A stretch of 64,000 nucleotides of DNA from Pseudomonadota bacterium (GTDB lineage: Bacteria > Pseudomonadota > Alphaproteobacteria > Caulobacterales > Caulobacteraceae): NCBI GenBank assembly GCA_020161365.1, contig JAIUNU010000003.1, positions 62,001-126,000 on the forward strand. Direction: 5' to 3'. Below, piece after piece: positions 46,310-55,678 of the stretch. The position numbers were made by a program, and so were the translations under genes. Numbering within the stretch: position 1 is the first letter of the stretch; each line of letters starts with the position of its first letter. The notes under the pieces were generated by a model, which was not told the origin of the DNA, ran no database searches, and worked only from the letters and a program-made list of their open reading frames with translations.

Positions 46310-46789
46310 CTACTTCGCGCCCAGGGTGGAGCGCAGCATCCAGGCGTGCTTCTCATGGGCCTGGAGGCGCTGGGTCAGCAGGTCGGCCGTCGCCTCGTCG
46401 CCCGCCTCGTCGGCGACCGGGAAAGCGTCGCGCAGCGTCCTGATGACCGTTTCGTTGTCGGCCTTCAGCTCACCGATCATACCTTCCCAATCCTGCTCGG
46501 GATCGCCGTCCTTGAGGCTGGAGAGGTTGCCGAAGGCGGCGTAGCCCTGCGGCGCCAGCTCGCCCAGGGCGCGGATGCGCTCGGCGATTGCGTCCAGAGC
46601 GGCCCATTCTTCCTGGTACTGTCCTTCAAGCAGCACATGCAGCGACTGGAAGTTCGGCCCGCGAACGTTCCAGTGATAGCCGTGCGTTTTCAGGTACAGC
46701 GCGTAGCTGTCGGCGAGCACCTTGTTCAACGACGCGGCGATGTCGGAACGTTGTTTCGCGGTCAGCCCGGTGTTCGGCGCGTCGGCCAT
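46310..46789 (-). CDS. dps: Dps-family DNA-protection/ferritin-like protein
   Basis: 159 residues from ATG 46789 (GGGAGATCACC upstream); the frame continues open for hundreds of codons further upstream, but that is the antisense of the kinase gene. YLKTHGYHWNVRGPNFQSLHVLLEGQYQEEWAALDAIAERIRALG is the Dps ferroxidase region (His/Asp/Glu at the dimer interface). It stores iron, uses hydrogen peroxide and binds DNA in starvation. Confidence 0.95.
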   Translation of the reverse strand: MADAPNTGLTAKQRSDIAASLNKVLADSYALYLKTHGYHWNVRGPNFQSLHVLLEGQYQEEWAALDAIAERIRALGELAPQGYAAFGNLSSLKDGDPEQDWEGMIGELKADNETVIRTLRDAFPVADEAGDEATADLLTQRLQAHEKHAWMLRSTLGAK

Positions 46790-46864
46790 GGTGATCTCCC
46801 GTGTTGCGTGTCCTAGGTAAGCGTGTCCATCTTCTGTGCAAGACATCTTTGCCTTGGAGCGGAG

Positions 46865-49249
46865 ATGGAGAAGAAAGACACACCGATCCGCGCCCCTGAC
46901 GACCAAGGACGTGTCCACGCGCTGATTAGCGCATGGCTGATCCCTCCGGTTCCGCCACCGGCGTGGCGTTGCGCCGCCGCCGCGGTGATCGGCGTGGTCA
47001 TGGCCGTGCTGATGCGCGTCGGCCTGCTGGGTCTCAGCGGCGGGGTAGGCGCGACCCAGCCCTTCTTCCCCGCCATCATGCTGGTGTCGCTGTACGCCGG
47101 CTGGCGCTGGGGGCTGATCCCCACCCTGGCCGGCGCCGTCTTCGGCTGGTGGCTGTGGGGAGGCCGCGACGGTGAAGCCCTGACCAGCGACGAACTGTCG
47201 ACCATGGTCATCTACCTGATCTGCGGGATCATGGTGGTCGCCGTCGTCGAGGGGCTGCGCTGGGCCATGCGCGGTCTGGCCCAGGCCCGCGAAGACCGCG
47301 CCAACGCCGAGCGGCGACTGCGCGTCACCCAGACCGCCGCCGGCGTCGGCCCTTGGGACTATGACCTGGCGACATCCGAGCTCTATCTGTCGCCCGGCGC
47401 GCGTCGGAACCTGAGGATTCCGGAGGATGTCGAGATCGTGCTCGCCGACATCTCCCGCTACATTCACCCTGATGACCGGGCGATGGCCGAGGCGATCGTC
47501 TTCGGCGCGCTGGACAATCTTCGGGATTACGAGGTCGAGTACCGTCTGGCCGACACCAGCCAGGGCGAACGGTGGGTGCACGGACGCGGCGAAGTCCTGC
47601 GCGACGAGACCGGCAAACCGGTCCGGATGATCGGTCTCAACTTCGACGTCACCAATCGCCGCCGCGCCGAAGCCGAGGTGCGCGAAAGCGAGGCCCGGTT
47701 CCGGGCCCTGGCCGACAGCGCCCCGGCCTTGATGTGGGTTACCCGGCCCGGGGGCGTCCGCGAATTCGTCAACAACGCTTATGTCGCCTTCGCCGGTCTC
47801 GACTACGAGGCCGCCCTGACGCTGGATTGGCGGACCCGGATCTTTCCCGAAGACCTGCCGCGTATCCTGAAGGAGCAGGCGGCGGGCGAGTCCTCCCGTC
47901 AGCCCTTCACGCTGGAAGCCCGCTATCGCCGCGCCGATGGCGAGTGGCGGTGGCTGAAGTCCTTCTCGCAGCCACGCCTTGACCCGTCCGGCGCGTTCGC
48001 CGGCTTCATCGGCATGGCTTTCGACACCACCGAGGCCAAGCAGGCCGAGGCCAATCTGACGGGCCTGAACGAGCTTCTGGAAGAGCGCGTCGCCGCCGCC
48101 GTCGCCGAGCGCGACGCCGCCCAGGCCGCCCTGTTGCAATCGCAGAAACTGGAAGCCATCGGCCAGCTAACCGGGGGCGTCGCTCACGATTTCAATAACC
48201 TGCTGACGGTGATCATCGGCGCGCTGGACGTGGTCGAGCGCCACCCCGACGACGCGCGCCGTCGCGAGCGGATGGTCGGCGCGGCCCTGGCTGCGGCCAA
48301 GCGCGGCGAGAAACTGACCCAGCACCTGCTGGCGTTCGCGCGCCGGCAACCGCTGAAGCCCGAGGTGTGCCGCATCGACCGGCTGATCGCTGAAAGCGAA
48401 GGACTGCTCAAGCGCGCCCTGGGCGACGCCTACGGCTTCGAGCTGCGCCTGGGGGCCGGCGTGCGCAGCGCGCGGATCGACGCGGGCCAGTTCGAGGCCG
48501 CCCTGCTCAATCTGGTGGTCAACGCCCGCGACGCCACCCCGCCGGGCGGCCAGGTGAGCGTCGAGTCCCGCCCGGTCACCCTGGAGCGAAAGGAAGGCGA
48601 TCTGGAGCCCGGGCAATATCTACGCGTCGCCGTCCGCGACACCGGTTCCGGCATGGACGCCCAGACGATCGCCCGCGCCGTCGAACCCTTCTTCACCACC
48701 AAGCCGCCCGGCGAGGGTACGGGGCTCGGTCTATCGCAGGTCTATGGCTTCGCCCGCCAGAGCGGCGGCTCAGTGCTGATCGAAAGCCAGCCGGCCCAGG
48801 GCGCAACCGTCGCCTTGCTGCTGCCGGTGGCGGAGGGCGAAGCCAGCGGCGAAGCCACGTCCCGCGGCGACCCGATCCGGGCTCAGACGCCCTCGCGCAT
48901 TCTGCTGGTCGAGGACGATCCGCAAGTCGCCGAGCTGGTCGAGGCGATGCTCAACGACCTTGGACACATGGTGGTGCGCGCCAGCAGCGTCGATGAGGCC
49001 CTGTCGCGCCTGGCGCAGGACGAGGGCATCCAGCTGGTGCTCAGCGACGTGATCATGCCGGGCGGCAAGAGCGGTGTGGACTTGGCCGAGGATCTGGCGG
49101 CCAGGCGCCCCGGCCTGCCGGTGGTGCTGTGTTCGGGCTATACCGGCGGCGACCAGGGCCGCGCGCGGGCGGGCGACTGGCCGTTCATCAGCAAGCCGTT
49201 CTCGCTGGAGACCCTGGCCCAGGCCCTGGCCCAAGCGCGGCCGCACTGA
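46865..49249 (+). CDS. Hybrid histidine kinase with DUF4118, PAS and REC domains
   Basis: 794 residues from ATG 46865 (GGAGCGGAG before it). About three to four N-terminal helices (VIGVVMAVLMRVGLLGLSGGVGATQPFFPAIMLVSLYAG) of the DUF4118/KdpD-like type, two PAS/PAC modules at about 150-410, His441 in GGVAHDFNNLLTV (HisKA/PAS-linked group), a GHKL domain with GEGTGLGLSQVYG, and a C-terminal receiver (ILLVEDDPQVAELVE, LSDVIMPGG). Membrane sensor; ligand unknown; diverges from dps by 75 bp. Confidence 0.95.
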   Translation: MEKKDTPIRAPDDQGRVHALISAWLIPPVPPPAWRCAAAAVIGVVMAVLMRVGLLGLSGGVGATQPFFPAIMLVSLYAGWRWGLIPTLAGAVFGWWLWGGRDGEALTSDELSTMVIYLICGIMVVAVVEGLRWAMRGLAQAREDRANAERRLRVTQTAAGVGPWDYDLATSELYLSPGARRNLRIPEDVEIVLADISRYIHPDDRAMAEAIVFGALDNLRDYEVEYRLADTSQGERWVHGRGEVLRDETGKPVRMIGLNFDVTNRRRAEAEVRESEARFRALADSAPALMWVTRPGGVREFVNNAYVAFAGLDYEAALTLDWRTRIFPEDLPRILKEQAAGESSRQPFTLEARYRRADGEWRWLKSFSQPRLDPSGAFAGFIGMAFDTTEAKQAEANLTGLNELLEERVAAAVAERDAAQAALLQSQKLEAIGQLTGGVAHDFNNLLTVIIGALDVVERHPDDARRRERMVGAALAAAKRGEKLTQHLLAFARRQPLKPEVCRIDRLIAESEGLLKRALGDAYGFELRLGAGVRSARIDAGQFEAALLNLVVNARDATPPGGQVSVESRPVTLERKEGDLEPGQYLRVAVRDTGSGMDAQTIARAVEPFFTTKPPGEGTGLGLSQVYGFARQSGGSVLIESQPAQGATVALLLPVAEGEASGEATSRGDPIRAQTPSRILLVEDDPQVAELVEAMLNDLGHMVVRASSVDEALSRLAQDEGIQLVLSDVIMPGGKSGVDLAEDLAARRPGLPVVLCSGYTGGDQGRARAGDWPFISKPFSLETLAQALAQARPH

Positions 49250-49253
49250 TCGC

Positions 49254-49589
49254 TCAGGCGCGGTCGCCGAGCAGCACCTGGCGGATGTCGCCCTTGGACC
49301 GCGATAGGGCGATCAGCAGGTAGATCGACAGGAACAGCATTCCGCCGAACACCGCCAGCAGGCCCAGGCCCAAGGCGGCGGGCCGGAACCGGCCGCGCCA
49401 CGAGACCCAGAGGCCCGACAGCAGCAGGAAGCAGAAGAAGTCCAGATTGAACTGCCCCGGCCAGCCCATCGCCGCCATGTCGCCGAAGAAGATCGGCAGC
49501 AGGTTCCAGCCGTGGTTGGCTATGGTGACGCTGGTGTAGCCGACGATGACGGCGAGGCAGGTCAACAGGAACAGGCGAAACGGGATCAT
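49254..49589 (-). CDS. Small membrane protein A of TetR-linked pair
   Basis: 111 residues from ATG 49589, overlapping the stop of the upstream partner. Three hydrophobic helices (FRLFLLTCLAVIVGYTSVTIA; FNLDFFCFLLLSGLWVSW; ALGLGLLAVFGGMLFLSIYLLIAL). No family recognised with confidence. Transcribed with the gene that starts at 50002, which has two TetR-like operators ahead of it. Confidence 0.7.
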   Translation of the reverse strand: MIPFRLFLLTCLAVIVGYTSVTIANHGWNLLPIFFGDMAAMGWPGQFNLDFFCFLLLSGLWVSWRGRFRPAALGLGLLAVFGGMLFLSIYLLIALSRSKGDIRQVLLGDRA

Positions 49590-50002
49590 TGGGCTGCCTC
49601 TTTCGACAGGTTGGCTGAACGGGCTTCCAGGAAAAGACATCGAGCGGTCATGGCGAGCAGGCCGATCGAGCCGCTGGCCAGCACCGCCAGCATCCAGGGG
49701 ATCGGCCGCATGCCCACGGCCCGCGCGCGCGGCAGCAGCAGGGCCGTGGCCGTTCCGGCGGCCAGCAGCAGGTCGCACCAGATCTGGGCGCCCCAAGGTC
49801 CACGCAGATGCTCTGTCCAGAAGCCCAGGGGTCCGGCCTTGGCGATCACATCGACCGAGATCGCGAAGAAAGCGGCTGACAGGATCGCCGGGACCATCCA
49901 GGCGCGGGGCCCCGACTGGGGTCGCAGCGCCATGACGGCGAACGCGGCCAGCAAGCCGAGGGCTGCGCTGGCGGGCAGGATAGCGTACACGGACGCGGGC
50001 AT
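49586..50002 (-). CDS. Small membrane protein B of TetR-linked pair
   Basis: 138 residues with four hydrophobic helices (ILPASAALGLLAAFAVMAL; WMVPAILSAAFFAISVDVIA; IWCDLLLAAGTATALLL; PWMLAVLASGSIGLLAM). Family not identified. The ATG is 69 bp from the divergent TetR gene, and two identical palindromes lie in between. Confidence 0.7.
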   Translation of the reverse strand: MPASVYAILPASAALGLLAAFAVMALRPQSGPRAWMVPAILSAAFFAISVDVIAKAGPLGFWTEHLRGPWGAQIWCDLLLAAGTATALLLPRARAVGMRPIPWMLAVLASGSIGLLAMTARCLFLEARSANLSKEAAQ

Positions 50003-50012
50003 CGGAACCTCA

Positions 50013-50056
50013 TGTAGCGATTGCTACATATTTAGCGTAATGTAGCGATCGCTACA
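50013..50056. promoter_or_regulatory. Two TetR-type operators
   Basis: TGTAGCGATTGCTACA (50013-50028) and TGTAGCGATCGCTACA (50041-50056): 16-bp near-identical palindromes with centres 28 bp apart. The second is fully symmetric; the first has one mismatch. Located between the divergent membrane-protein and TetR genes, so both are probably repressed. Confidence 0.85.
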
Positions 50057-50070
50057 ACCGGAAAGGCGGC

Positions 50071-50625
50071 ATGAACGTTCGGGACGAACAGCGGCAGCGC
50101 GTGATCGCCGCCTTGGCCGAGCATCTGCTGGCGACCGGCCTCTCCCAAGCCAGCCTGCGCCAACTGGCGGCGGCGGCCGGGGTCAGCGATCGGATGCTGC
50201 TCTACTACTTCGTGGACAAGACCGAGGTGTTGGCGCTGGCGATGCAAAGCCTGGCCGGCGGCATGGCCGCGCGCCTGGAAATCGCCCTGCCCGCCGACCA
50301 GCGCCTGTCGCAGGCGGCGCTGACCGCCCGCGCCGCGCGTCTGGTGGTCGATCCGGCGTTTCGCCCCTTCATGCGGCTGTGGATCGAGGCCATCGCCGCT
50401 GCGGCCCGTGAAGAGCCTCCGTTCGCCGACATCGCCCGGCAGATCGGCGAAGGCTTCCTCGCCTGGATCGAGGCGCGGCTGGACCCGGCTCTCGTTCCCG
50501 ATCCGCCCGGCGCGGCCGCGACGATCCTGGCGTTGCTGGACGGCCTTGCCCTGCTGGAGGTCTGCGGCGGAGAGGATCGGGTGCTACGCGCCGTGGCGGC
50601 GCTGGAAGCCGCGAGTCTGGGGTAG
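50071..50625 (+). CDS. TetR/AcrR family regulator
   Basis: 184 residues. N-terminal helix-turn-helix (LLATGLSQASLRQLAAAAGVSDRMLLYYFVDKTEVLALAMQS) typical of TetR; the C-terminal ligand domain is divergent. It likely binds the two palindromes just upstream and controls the divergent membrane pair and itself. Confidence 0.93.
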   Translation: MNVRDEQRQRVIAALAEHLLATGLSQASLRQLAAAAGVSDRMLLYYFVDKTEVLALAMQSLAGGMAARLEIALPADQRLSQAALTARAARLVVDPAFRPFMRLWIEAIAAAAREEPPFADIARQIGEGFLAWIEARLDPALVPDPPGAAATILALLDGLALLEVCGGEDRVLRAVAALEAASLG

Positions 50626-50667
50626 AGACCGCTTCCGTCCCCGCCAGTGAGCCCCCATATCATCACC

Positions 50668-51045
50668 ATGGCTACAGCGCCTCTCCAAGACCCGCGCCTG
50701 ACCGTCTGGTTCGACGGCGCCTGCCCGTTGTGCCTGCGCGAGATCGCCCTGATGCGCCGCCTCGACCGGCGAGGCGCGATCCAGTTTCTGGATGTGACCG
50801 ATGGCGACACCAGTTGCCCGATCGACCGCGCGGCGCTGCTGACCCGCTTCCATGCGCGCGAGAACGGCCAGCTGTTGTCCGGCGCTGCGGCCTTCGCGGC
50901 GATGTGGCGCGCGATCCCGATCCTGCGGCCGTTCGGGCTGCTGGCGCGCGCGCCTTGGGCTTTGAAGATCCTCGAAGCGCTATACGTCCGTTTCCTGCGA
51001 GTGCGGCCTAGACTGCAAGCGCTGGCCGCCGGCCGCCGTCCGTAG
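50668..51045 (+). CDS. DUF393 (DCC) thiol-disulfide oxidoreductase family protein
   Basis: 125 residues from ATG 50668 (GTG 50647 possible). VWFDGACPLCLREIALMRRLDRRGAIQFLDV has the DxxCxxC (DCC) motif with the redox CPLC pair. These proteins are thioredoxin-like; function of most is unknown. It lies 42 bp after the TetR gene and could be in its operon. Confidence 0.88.
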   Translation: MATAPLQDPRLTVWFDGACPLCLREIALMRRLDRRGAIQFLDVTDGDTSCPIDRAALLTRFHARENGQLLSGAAAFAAMWRAIPILRPFGLLARAPWALKILEALYVRFLRVRPRLQALAAGRRP

Positions 51046-52074
51046 CTACTCCGCCGGTTCCATCGGCGTGGGATCGCCGTCGTGCGAGATCAGCACCGCC
51101 AGCCAGCGCAGGTCTTCGTACTGGGCCAGGGCGTACATCAGCGCCAGCGTCAGCGGGATCGCCAGGAAGGCGCCGGGCACGCCCCAGATCACGGTCCACA
51201 TGCCCACCGCGATCAGGCTGGCCGCCGGGTCGATGTTCTGGCTGTCGGCCTGCATCTTGGGCAGCACCAGATTGCCGATGATCGACGACATGATCTGGAT
51301 GCCCACGAACACGATGATCGCCGGGGTCAGGCTGGGAAACTGTAGCAGCGCGAACAGGGTCGGTCCCAGGCTGCCGGCCAGAACCCCCAGCACCGGCAGG
51401 TACGAGAACAGGAAGATCACCAGGCTCCAGAACAGCGCGTTCTCAAGCCCCACGGCCAGCATCACCGCCCCCGAGCCGGCCGCGATCATCAGGCCCGTCA
51501 CCGACTGGACGTACATGTAGCTCTCGACACCGGTGAAGCTGCGCTCCAGCACCATGGCCAAGCCCCGACCGCCGCGCGAGGCGACGATCTGCTCCACCCT
51601 CTTCTCGATCATCGGCTTGGAGATCAGCAGAAAGAACAGGTAGATCAGCGTCAGACCCAGGCCGGCCGTCGCGTCCTGGACGCTGGTCAGCAATTGGTCC
51701 GCCACAGGGCCAAGCTCGACCTTCTGGGTCAGGGCCTCAAGGCTGAGGGTTCCGCCGCCCGGCGGATGGATCAGGGCCAGCAGTTGGTCGATGCGCGCCA
51801 GCATGGCCGGTATCCGCTCGACGATCTGGGACGCGCCCTCGATCACCACCGCCATGCTGAAGACAATGACCGACCCGACGATCACCGCCGTGACGGCGAA
51901 CACCATCCAGGGCCGCGCCTTGGGCATCAGGCGGACAACCCGATCGCTCAGCGACATGATCAGGATCGCCAGCACCAGCGCCAGGGCGAACGGCCACAGC
52001 ACGGTACGGAACACGTAGAGCAGCCCCGCCGCCACGGCGAAGTTGACCAGGAACGATGCGCCCGTCTTGCTCAT
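51046..52074 (-). CDS. AI-2E (PerM/TqsA-like) family transporter
   Basis: 342 residues from ATG 52074 (TTG 52101 is a possible earlier start). About eight helices, with the conserved GVPGAFLAIPLTLALMYAL near the C-terminus and FLFSYLPVLGVLAGSLGPTLFALLQF in the middle. The family was named for an AI-2 exporter but includes Na+/H+ antiporters and permeases; substrate open. Converges with the DUF393 gene. Confidence 0.9.
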   Translation of the reverse strand: MSKTGASFLVNFAVAAGLLYVFRTVLWPFALALVLAILIMSLSDRVVRLMPKARPWMVFAVTAVIVGSVIVFSMAVVIEGASQIVERIPAMLARIDQLLALIHPPGGGTLSLEALTQKVELGPVADQLLTSVQDATAGLGLTLIYLFFLLISKPMIEKRVEQIVASRGGRGLAMVLERSFTGVESYMYVQSVTGLMIAAGSGAVMLAVGLENALFWSLVIFLFSYLPVLGVLAGSLGPTLFALLQFPSLTPAIIVFVGIQIMSSIIGNLVLPKMQADSQNIDPAASLIAVGMWTVIWGVPGAFLAIPLTLALMYALAQYEDLRWLAVLISHDGDPTPMEPAE

Positions 52075-52143
52075 TTGGCCCCGCGCGGAAATCCAGGACA
52101 AACCCGTCCTGTGCGGGGCCTAGCATTTCCCGAAGGGAAAGCG

Positions 52144-52776
52144 CTACCGCCAGGCGTAGTTGAAGCTGACGCTGATCCGCTGCTCGTCAGCTTGGTTGGG
52201 CGTCACCTCGTGGCGCAGCCAGCTCTCCCACATCAGGATCGCCCCGGGCGCCGGCTGGACATAGACGAAGGGCTGCAGGCCCTCGGGGGCGTCGGCCTCA
52301 CGGGTCGGGGCGGCCATCATCATCGGCAGGCGCGGGTCCTCGAACTTGATGGCCGAGGCGCCCGGCGGGATGGTCACATAGACCGTGCCGGAAATGACGC
52401 TGTGGGGATGGATATGGCCCGTGTGCTGGCCGCCCGGCTCGAGGATGTTGATCCAGAAGCTGTCCATCACCAGCTTGCCGGCGCCCAGGTCGAACCGCAG
52501 ATCCTTAGCGAAGGCGGCGGCGTGCTTGTCGAGCTTCTTCTTGAGGTCCGCGAACAAGCTGTCGCGCAGCGGCAGGTCGTTCAGCGAGGCGTAGGAAGTA
52601 TAGCCCAGATACCCCTTGTTGTAGGCCCAGGCCTGACCGGCCTCGTCCTCCTCGGCGATCGCGACGCAGGCGTCGTGCAGGTCGTCGATGAAGGCGTCGA
52701 AGCCCTTCTCGCCGGCGAGAGAGGCTTCATAGAGCGGGGTGACGAAGAGGCTGCGTGGGGTCATGGGCGGGGTCAT
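52144..52776 (-). CDS. 2OG-Fe(II) oxygenase, TIGR02466-type
   Basis: 210 residues from ATG 52776 (52764 and 52800 possible). The iron site reads HTGHIHPHSVISGTVYV and the late RHEVTPNQADEQRISVSFNYAWR; the last Arg is the usual 2-oxoglutarate contact. The family is of unknown substrate and was first seen in phage and marine bacteria. Confidence 0.85.
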   Translation of the reverse strand: MTPPMTPRSLFVTPLYEASLAGEKGFDAFIDDLHDACVAIAEEDEAGQAWAYNKGYLGYTSYASLNDLPLRDSLFADLKKKLDKHAAAFAKDLRFDLGAGKLVMDSFWINILEPGGQHTGHIHPHSVISGTVYVTIPPGASAIKFEDPRLPMMMAAPTREADAPEGLQPFVYVQPAPGAILMWESWLRHEVTPNQADEQRISVSFNYAWR

Positions 52777-52825
52777 AGCGCCCGGGGGCGTTGACGACAA
52801 ATCGCAAATGGAACATAGTTAGAAC

Positions 52826-53080
52826 ATGGCGGATGGTGGAATAACGCTGGAGATCGACGAGGCGCTAGCTGAGAGCTTGCGGGCGCGCGCAGATGCGGCC
52901 GGCCGATCCGTAGAAGACTATGTTCGCCACCGCCTCGAAGAGGACGATGCGGCCGTCTGGACGGAGGTCGACGCGATCTGCGACGCGGTCGTCGCGGAGG
53001 ACAACGGCATCCCGCTGGACGAACTCGGCGACTGGATGAACGGCTGGGGCAAGCCGGGCGGACCGCCACCCCCGCGATGA
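52826..53080 (+). CDS. ParD-like antitoxin
   Basis: 84 residues. ITLEIDEALAESLRARADAAGRSVEDYVRHRLEEDD is a ribbon-helix-helix DNA-binding fold (ParD/CopG type); the acidic C-terminus (AVVAEDNGIPLDELGDW) would wrap the toxin. It overlaps the start of a ParE-like frame by ATGA. The partner reading frame is broken. Confidence 0.82.
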   Translation: MADGGITLEIDEALAESLRARADAAGRSVEDYVRHRLEEDDAAVWTEVDAICDAVVAEDNGIPLDELGDWMNGWGKPGGPPPPR

Positions 53081-53359
53081 AGCCTGTCCAGGTTTCGCCG
53101 CGCGCTTACAGCGATATTCGCTATCTGGAAACTTGGCTGGTCGAGCGCCCCCCCCAACGCCGCGGCGAAGATTGGTCCCGCGCTATTCGCCGCCTTCCGA
53201 TCACTAGAGCACTCCCCCGAACGCGGTCGCCAAGCCGTCGGCTTTCGAGGGCGTGAGCTCTTCGTGCCGTTCGGCGGACGCGGGTACATCATCCGCTATC
53301 GGGTCGAGGCCGACCGCGTCATCATCGCGCGCGTCTTCCACAGCCTGGAACGTCGCTGA
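53077..53359 (+). pseudogene. ParE/RelE-type toxin gene broken by a frameshift in an 8-C tract
   Basis: From ATG 53077 the frame reads MKPVQVSPRAYSDIRYLETW, a ParE start, and reaches a run of eight C at 53148-53155. Beyond it the native frame gives a stop after about 60 residues, but removing one C restores a frame that codes ...[21 protein letters not shown], then [17 protein letters not shown] and ends [10 protein letters not shown] at 53359, a complete ParE-like toxin. Either the toxin is inactivated or the C count is a sequencing error; a slippage-controlled gene is a third choice. The length of the repaired protein (about 94 aa) is normal. Confidence 0.75.
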
Positions 53360-53387
53360 ACGCCCTGGACTCGCCTATATCTGCCCC

Positions 53388-55289
53388 GTGACCGACGTAA
53401 CTTCCGACTCCCCCTCCCCCCGCCTAGCCGGCGCCGCCCTGATCAAGGACGAGGTCACGCGCCTGCCTGACGCGCCGGGCGTCTATCGCATGATCGGCGA
53501 GGGCGAGGAGGTGCTCTATGTCGGCAAGGCCAAGAGCCTGAAAAAACGGGTCGTCCAGTACGCCCAAGGCCGCTTCCACACCAACCGCATCGCCCACATG
53601 GTCGACGCGACGCGGTCGATGGAGTTCGTCACCACCCGCACCGAGGCCGACGCCTTGCTGCTTGAGATCAACCTGATCAAGCAGCTCAAACCCCGCTTCA
53701 ACGTGCTGCTGCGCGACGACAAGAGTTTTCCCGAGATCGTCATCCGTCGCGACCACGACGCCCCTCAGCTTCGCAAGCATCGCGGCGCGCACACGATCAA
53801 GGGCGACTATTTCGGGCCGTTCGCCAGCGCCTGGGCTGTGAACCGGACCCTGAACACCCTGCAGAAGGCGTTCCTGCTGCGCTCCTGTAGCGACAGCGTC
53901 TACGAGAGCCGCGACCGGCCCTGCATGCTGCATCAGATCAAGCGCTGCGCCGCGCCCTGCACCGGCCTAATCGGCAAGGACGACTATCAGGCCCTCGTGG
54001 ACCAGGCCGAGGCCTTCCTGCGGGGCAAGTCGCGCGCGGTGATGGCCAGCATGGCCAAGCAGATGGAAGAGGCCGCCGAAGACCTGGAGTTCGAACGCGC
54101 CGCCCGTCTCCGCGACCGCATCCGCGCCCTCTCGGCCGTGGCCCAGGAAACCCAGATCAACCCCGAAACCGTCGAGGAGGCCGACGTCGTGGCCCTGCAC
54201 GTCGAGGGGGGCCAGGCCTGCGTGCAGGTGTTCTTTTTCCGCGCCGGCCAGAACTGGGGCAATCGCGCCTACTTCCCCCGCATCACCGGCAATGCGGACG
54301 AGAGCGAGGACGAGACCGTCACCGAGGAGCAGCGGATTATTACCGCGTTCCTGGGCCAGTTCTACGACGACAAGCGGATCCCGCGCCTGATCCTGGCCAA
54401 TGTCCAGCCGGCCGAGAGCGAGTTGCTGTCCGAGGCCTTCGCCTTGAAGAGCGGCCGCAAGGTCGAGATCAGCGTGCCCAAGCGCGGCGAGAAGGCGGAC
54501 CTGGTCCAGCACGCCCTGACCAACGCCAAGGAGGCCCTGGGCCGCAAGATGGCCGAGGGCAGCGCCCAGACCAAGCTGCTGGCCGGGGTGGCCGAGGCCT
54601 TCAAGTTGGACGCGCCGCCGGAACGGATCGAGGTCTATGACAACAGCCACATCCAGGGCACGAACGCCGTCGGCGGCATGATCGTGGCCGGCCCCGAAGG
54701 CTTCATGAAGGGGCAGTACCGCAAGTTCAACATCCGCTCGACCGAGCTCACCCCCGGCGATGACTACGGCATGATGAAGGAGGTGCTGCGCCGCCGCTTC
54801 GCGCGCCTCGTGAAGGAAGAGGAAGAAGGCGACGACGCCAATCGGCCCGACCTCGTGCTGGTCGACGGCGGCAAGGGCCAGCTGGACGCGGCGCTGGAGA
54901 TCATGGCCGACCTCGGTGTCGACGACATCGCCGTGGTGGGCGTCGCCAAGGGGCCGGATCGCGACGCGGGGCTGGAGCGGTTCTTCATCCCCGGCCAGAC
55001 CCCCTTCATGCTCGAGCCCAAGTCGCCGGTGCTCTACTACCTGCAGCGCCTGCGCGACGAGGCCCACCGCTTCGCCATCGGCGCCCACCGCACCCGCCGC
55101 AGCATGGACCTGAAGAAGAACCCGCTCGACGAGATCGAGGGGGTGGGTCCGGGCCGCAAGAAGGCTTTGCTGCACGCCTTCGGCTCGGCCAAGGGCGTCA
55201 GCCGCGCCAGCGTCGAGGACCTGGTCAAGGTCGACGGCGTCAGCCAGGCCCTGGCCGAACGGATCTTCGGGTTCTTCCGGAAGGGGTGA
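53388..55289 (+). CDS. uvrC: UvrABC excinuclease subunit C
   Basis: 633 residues from GTG 53388. GIY-YIG nuclease ([31 protein letters not shown]), UVR domain ([25 protein letters not shown]), RNase H-like nuclease ([32 protein letters not shown]) and a C-terminal helix-hairpin-helix ([16 protein letters not shown]). It makes the two incisions in nucleotide excision repair. Twenty-eight bp after the ParE remnant. Confidence 0.97.
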   Translation: MTDVTSDSPSPRLAGAALIKDEVTRLPDAPGVYRMIGEGEEVLYVGKAKSLKKRVVQYAQGRFHTNRIAHMVDATRSMEFVTTRTEADALLLEINLIKQLKPRFNVLLRDDKSFPEIVIRRDHDAPQLRKHRGAHTIKGDYFGPFASAWAVNRTLNTLQKAFLLRSCSDSVYESRDRPCMLHQIKRCAAPCTGLIGKDDYQALVDQAEAFLRGKSRAVMASMAKQMEEAAEDLEFERAARLRDRIRALSAVAQETQINPETVEEADVVALHVEGGQACVQVFFFRAGQNWGNRAYFPRITGNADESEDETVTEEQRIITAFLGQFYDDKRIPRLILANVQPAESELLSEAFALKSGRKVEISVPKRGEKADLVQHALTNAKEALGRKMAEGSAQTKLLAGVAEAFKLDAPPERIEVYDNSHIQGTNAVGGMIVAGPEGFMKGQYRKFNIRSTELTPGDDYGMMKEVLRRRFARLVKEEEEGDDANRPDLVLVDGGKGQLDAALEIMADLGVDDIAVVGVAKGPDRDAGLERFFIPGQTPFMLEPKSPVLYYLQRLRDEAHRFAIGAHRTRRSMDLKKNPLDEIEGVGPGRKKALLHAFGSAKGVSRASVEDLVKVDGVSQALAERIFGFFRKG

Positions 55290-55294
55290 GCCCC

Positions 55295-55654
55295 TTACGC
55301 CGCCACGCTCGCCGCGGCCTTCATGCGCCGGAACGCGGCGTTCAAGTCGGCCAGGGCGTAGGCGAAGGGCGTGCCGTTGCGTAGCGCCCGCTGGGCCTCG
55401 ACATAAGCGCCGCGGTTAGCCAGCTCGGCCACCTCGGCGGCCCGCAGGTGAAAGTCGCGATGCGCCTCCAAGAGGCCCAGGAACGCATGGTTCCCGGCCC
55501 AGCGCCGCGAGCCCTCGCCGTGCAGCCAGCACCCGGTAGGGCACAGACGATCGGACTTCAGTTCGCGGACATCGAACGTCCGCTGCTCGGAAATCGCCGC
55601 GCCGAGCGCCTCGCGGATCTGCGTGTGTTGGTGTGCGTGCTCAAGGAAATCCAT
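55295..55654 (-). CDS. Standalone CZB (chemoreceptor zinc-binding) domain protein
   Basis: 119 residues from ATG 55654 (AAAGG upstream; ATG 55678 possible). MDFLEHAHQHTQIREALGAAI is followed by RLCPTGCWLHGEGSRRWAGNHAFLGLLEAHRDFHLRAAEVAEL, with the CxxxxWLxG and HxxFH motifs of the 3His/1Cys zinc-binding CZB domain. CZB usually sits at the end of chemoreceptors or diguanylate cyclases; here it is free. It may sense zinc or hypochlorite and act in trans. Confidence 0.85.
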   Translation of the reverse strand: MDFLEHAHQHTQIREALGAAISEQRTFDVRELKSDRLCPTGCWLHGEGSRRWAGNHAFLGLLEAHRDFHLRAAEVAELANRGAYVEAQRALRNGTPFAYALADLNAAFRRMKAAASVAA

Positions 55655-55678
55655 GGCCAAACCTTTCGGTTCAAACAT

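Noticed and set aside
46790..48139. Upstream extension of the dps frame
   Set aside because: The extension is the antisense of the hybrid kinase; Dps homologues start at MADAP and the ribosome site is at 46789.
53148..53155. Eight-C tract as proven phase variation
   Set aside because: One sequence cannot show variation; reported as a frameshift with alternatives.
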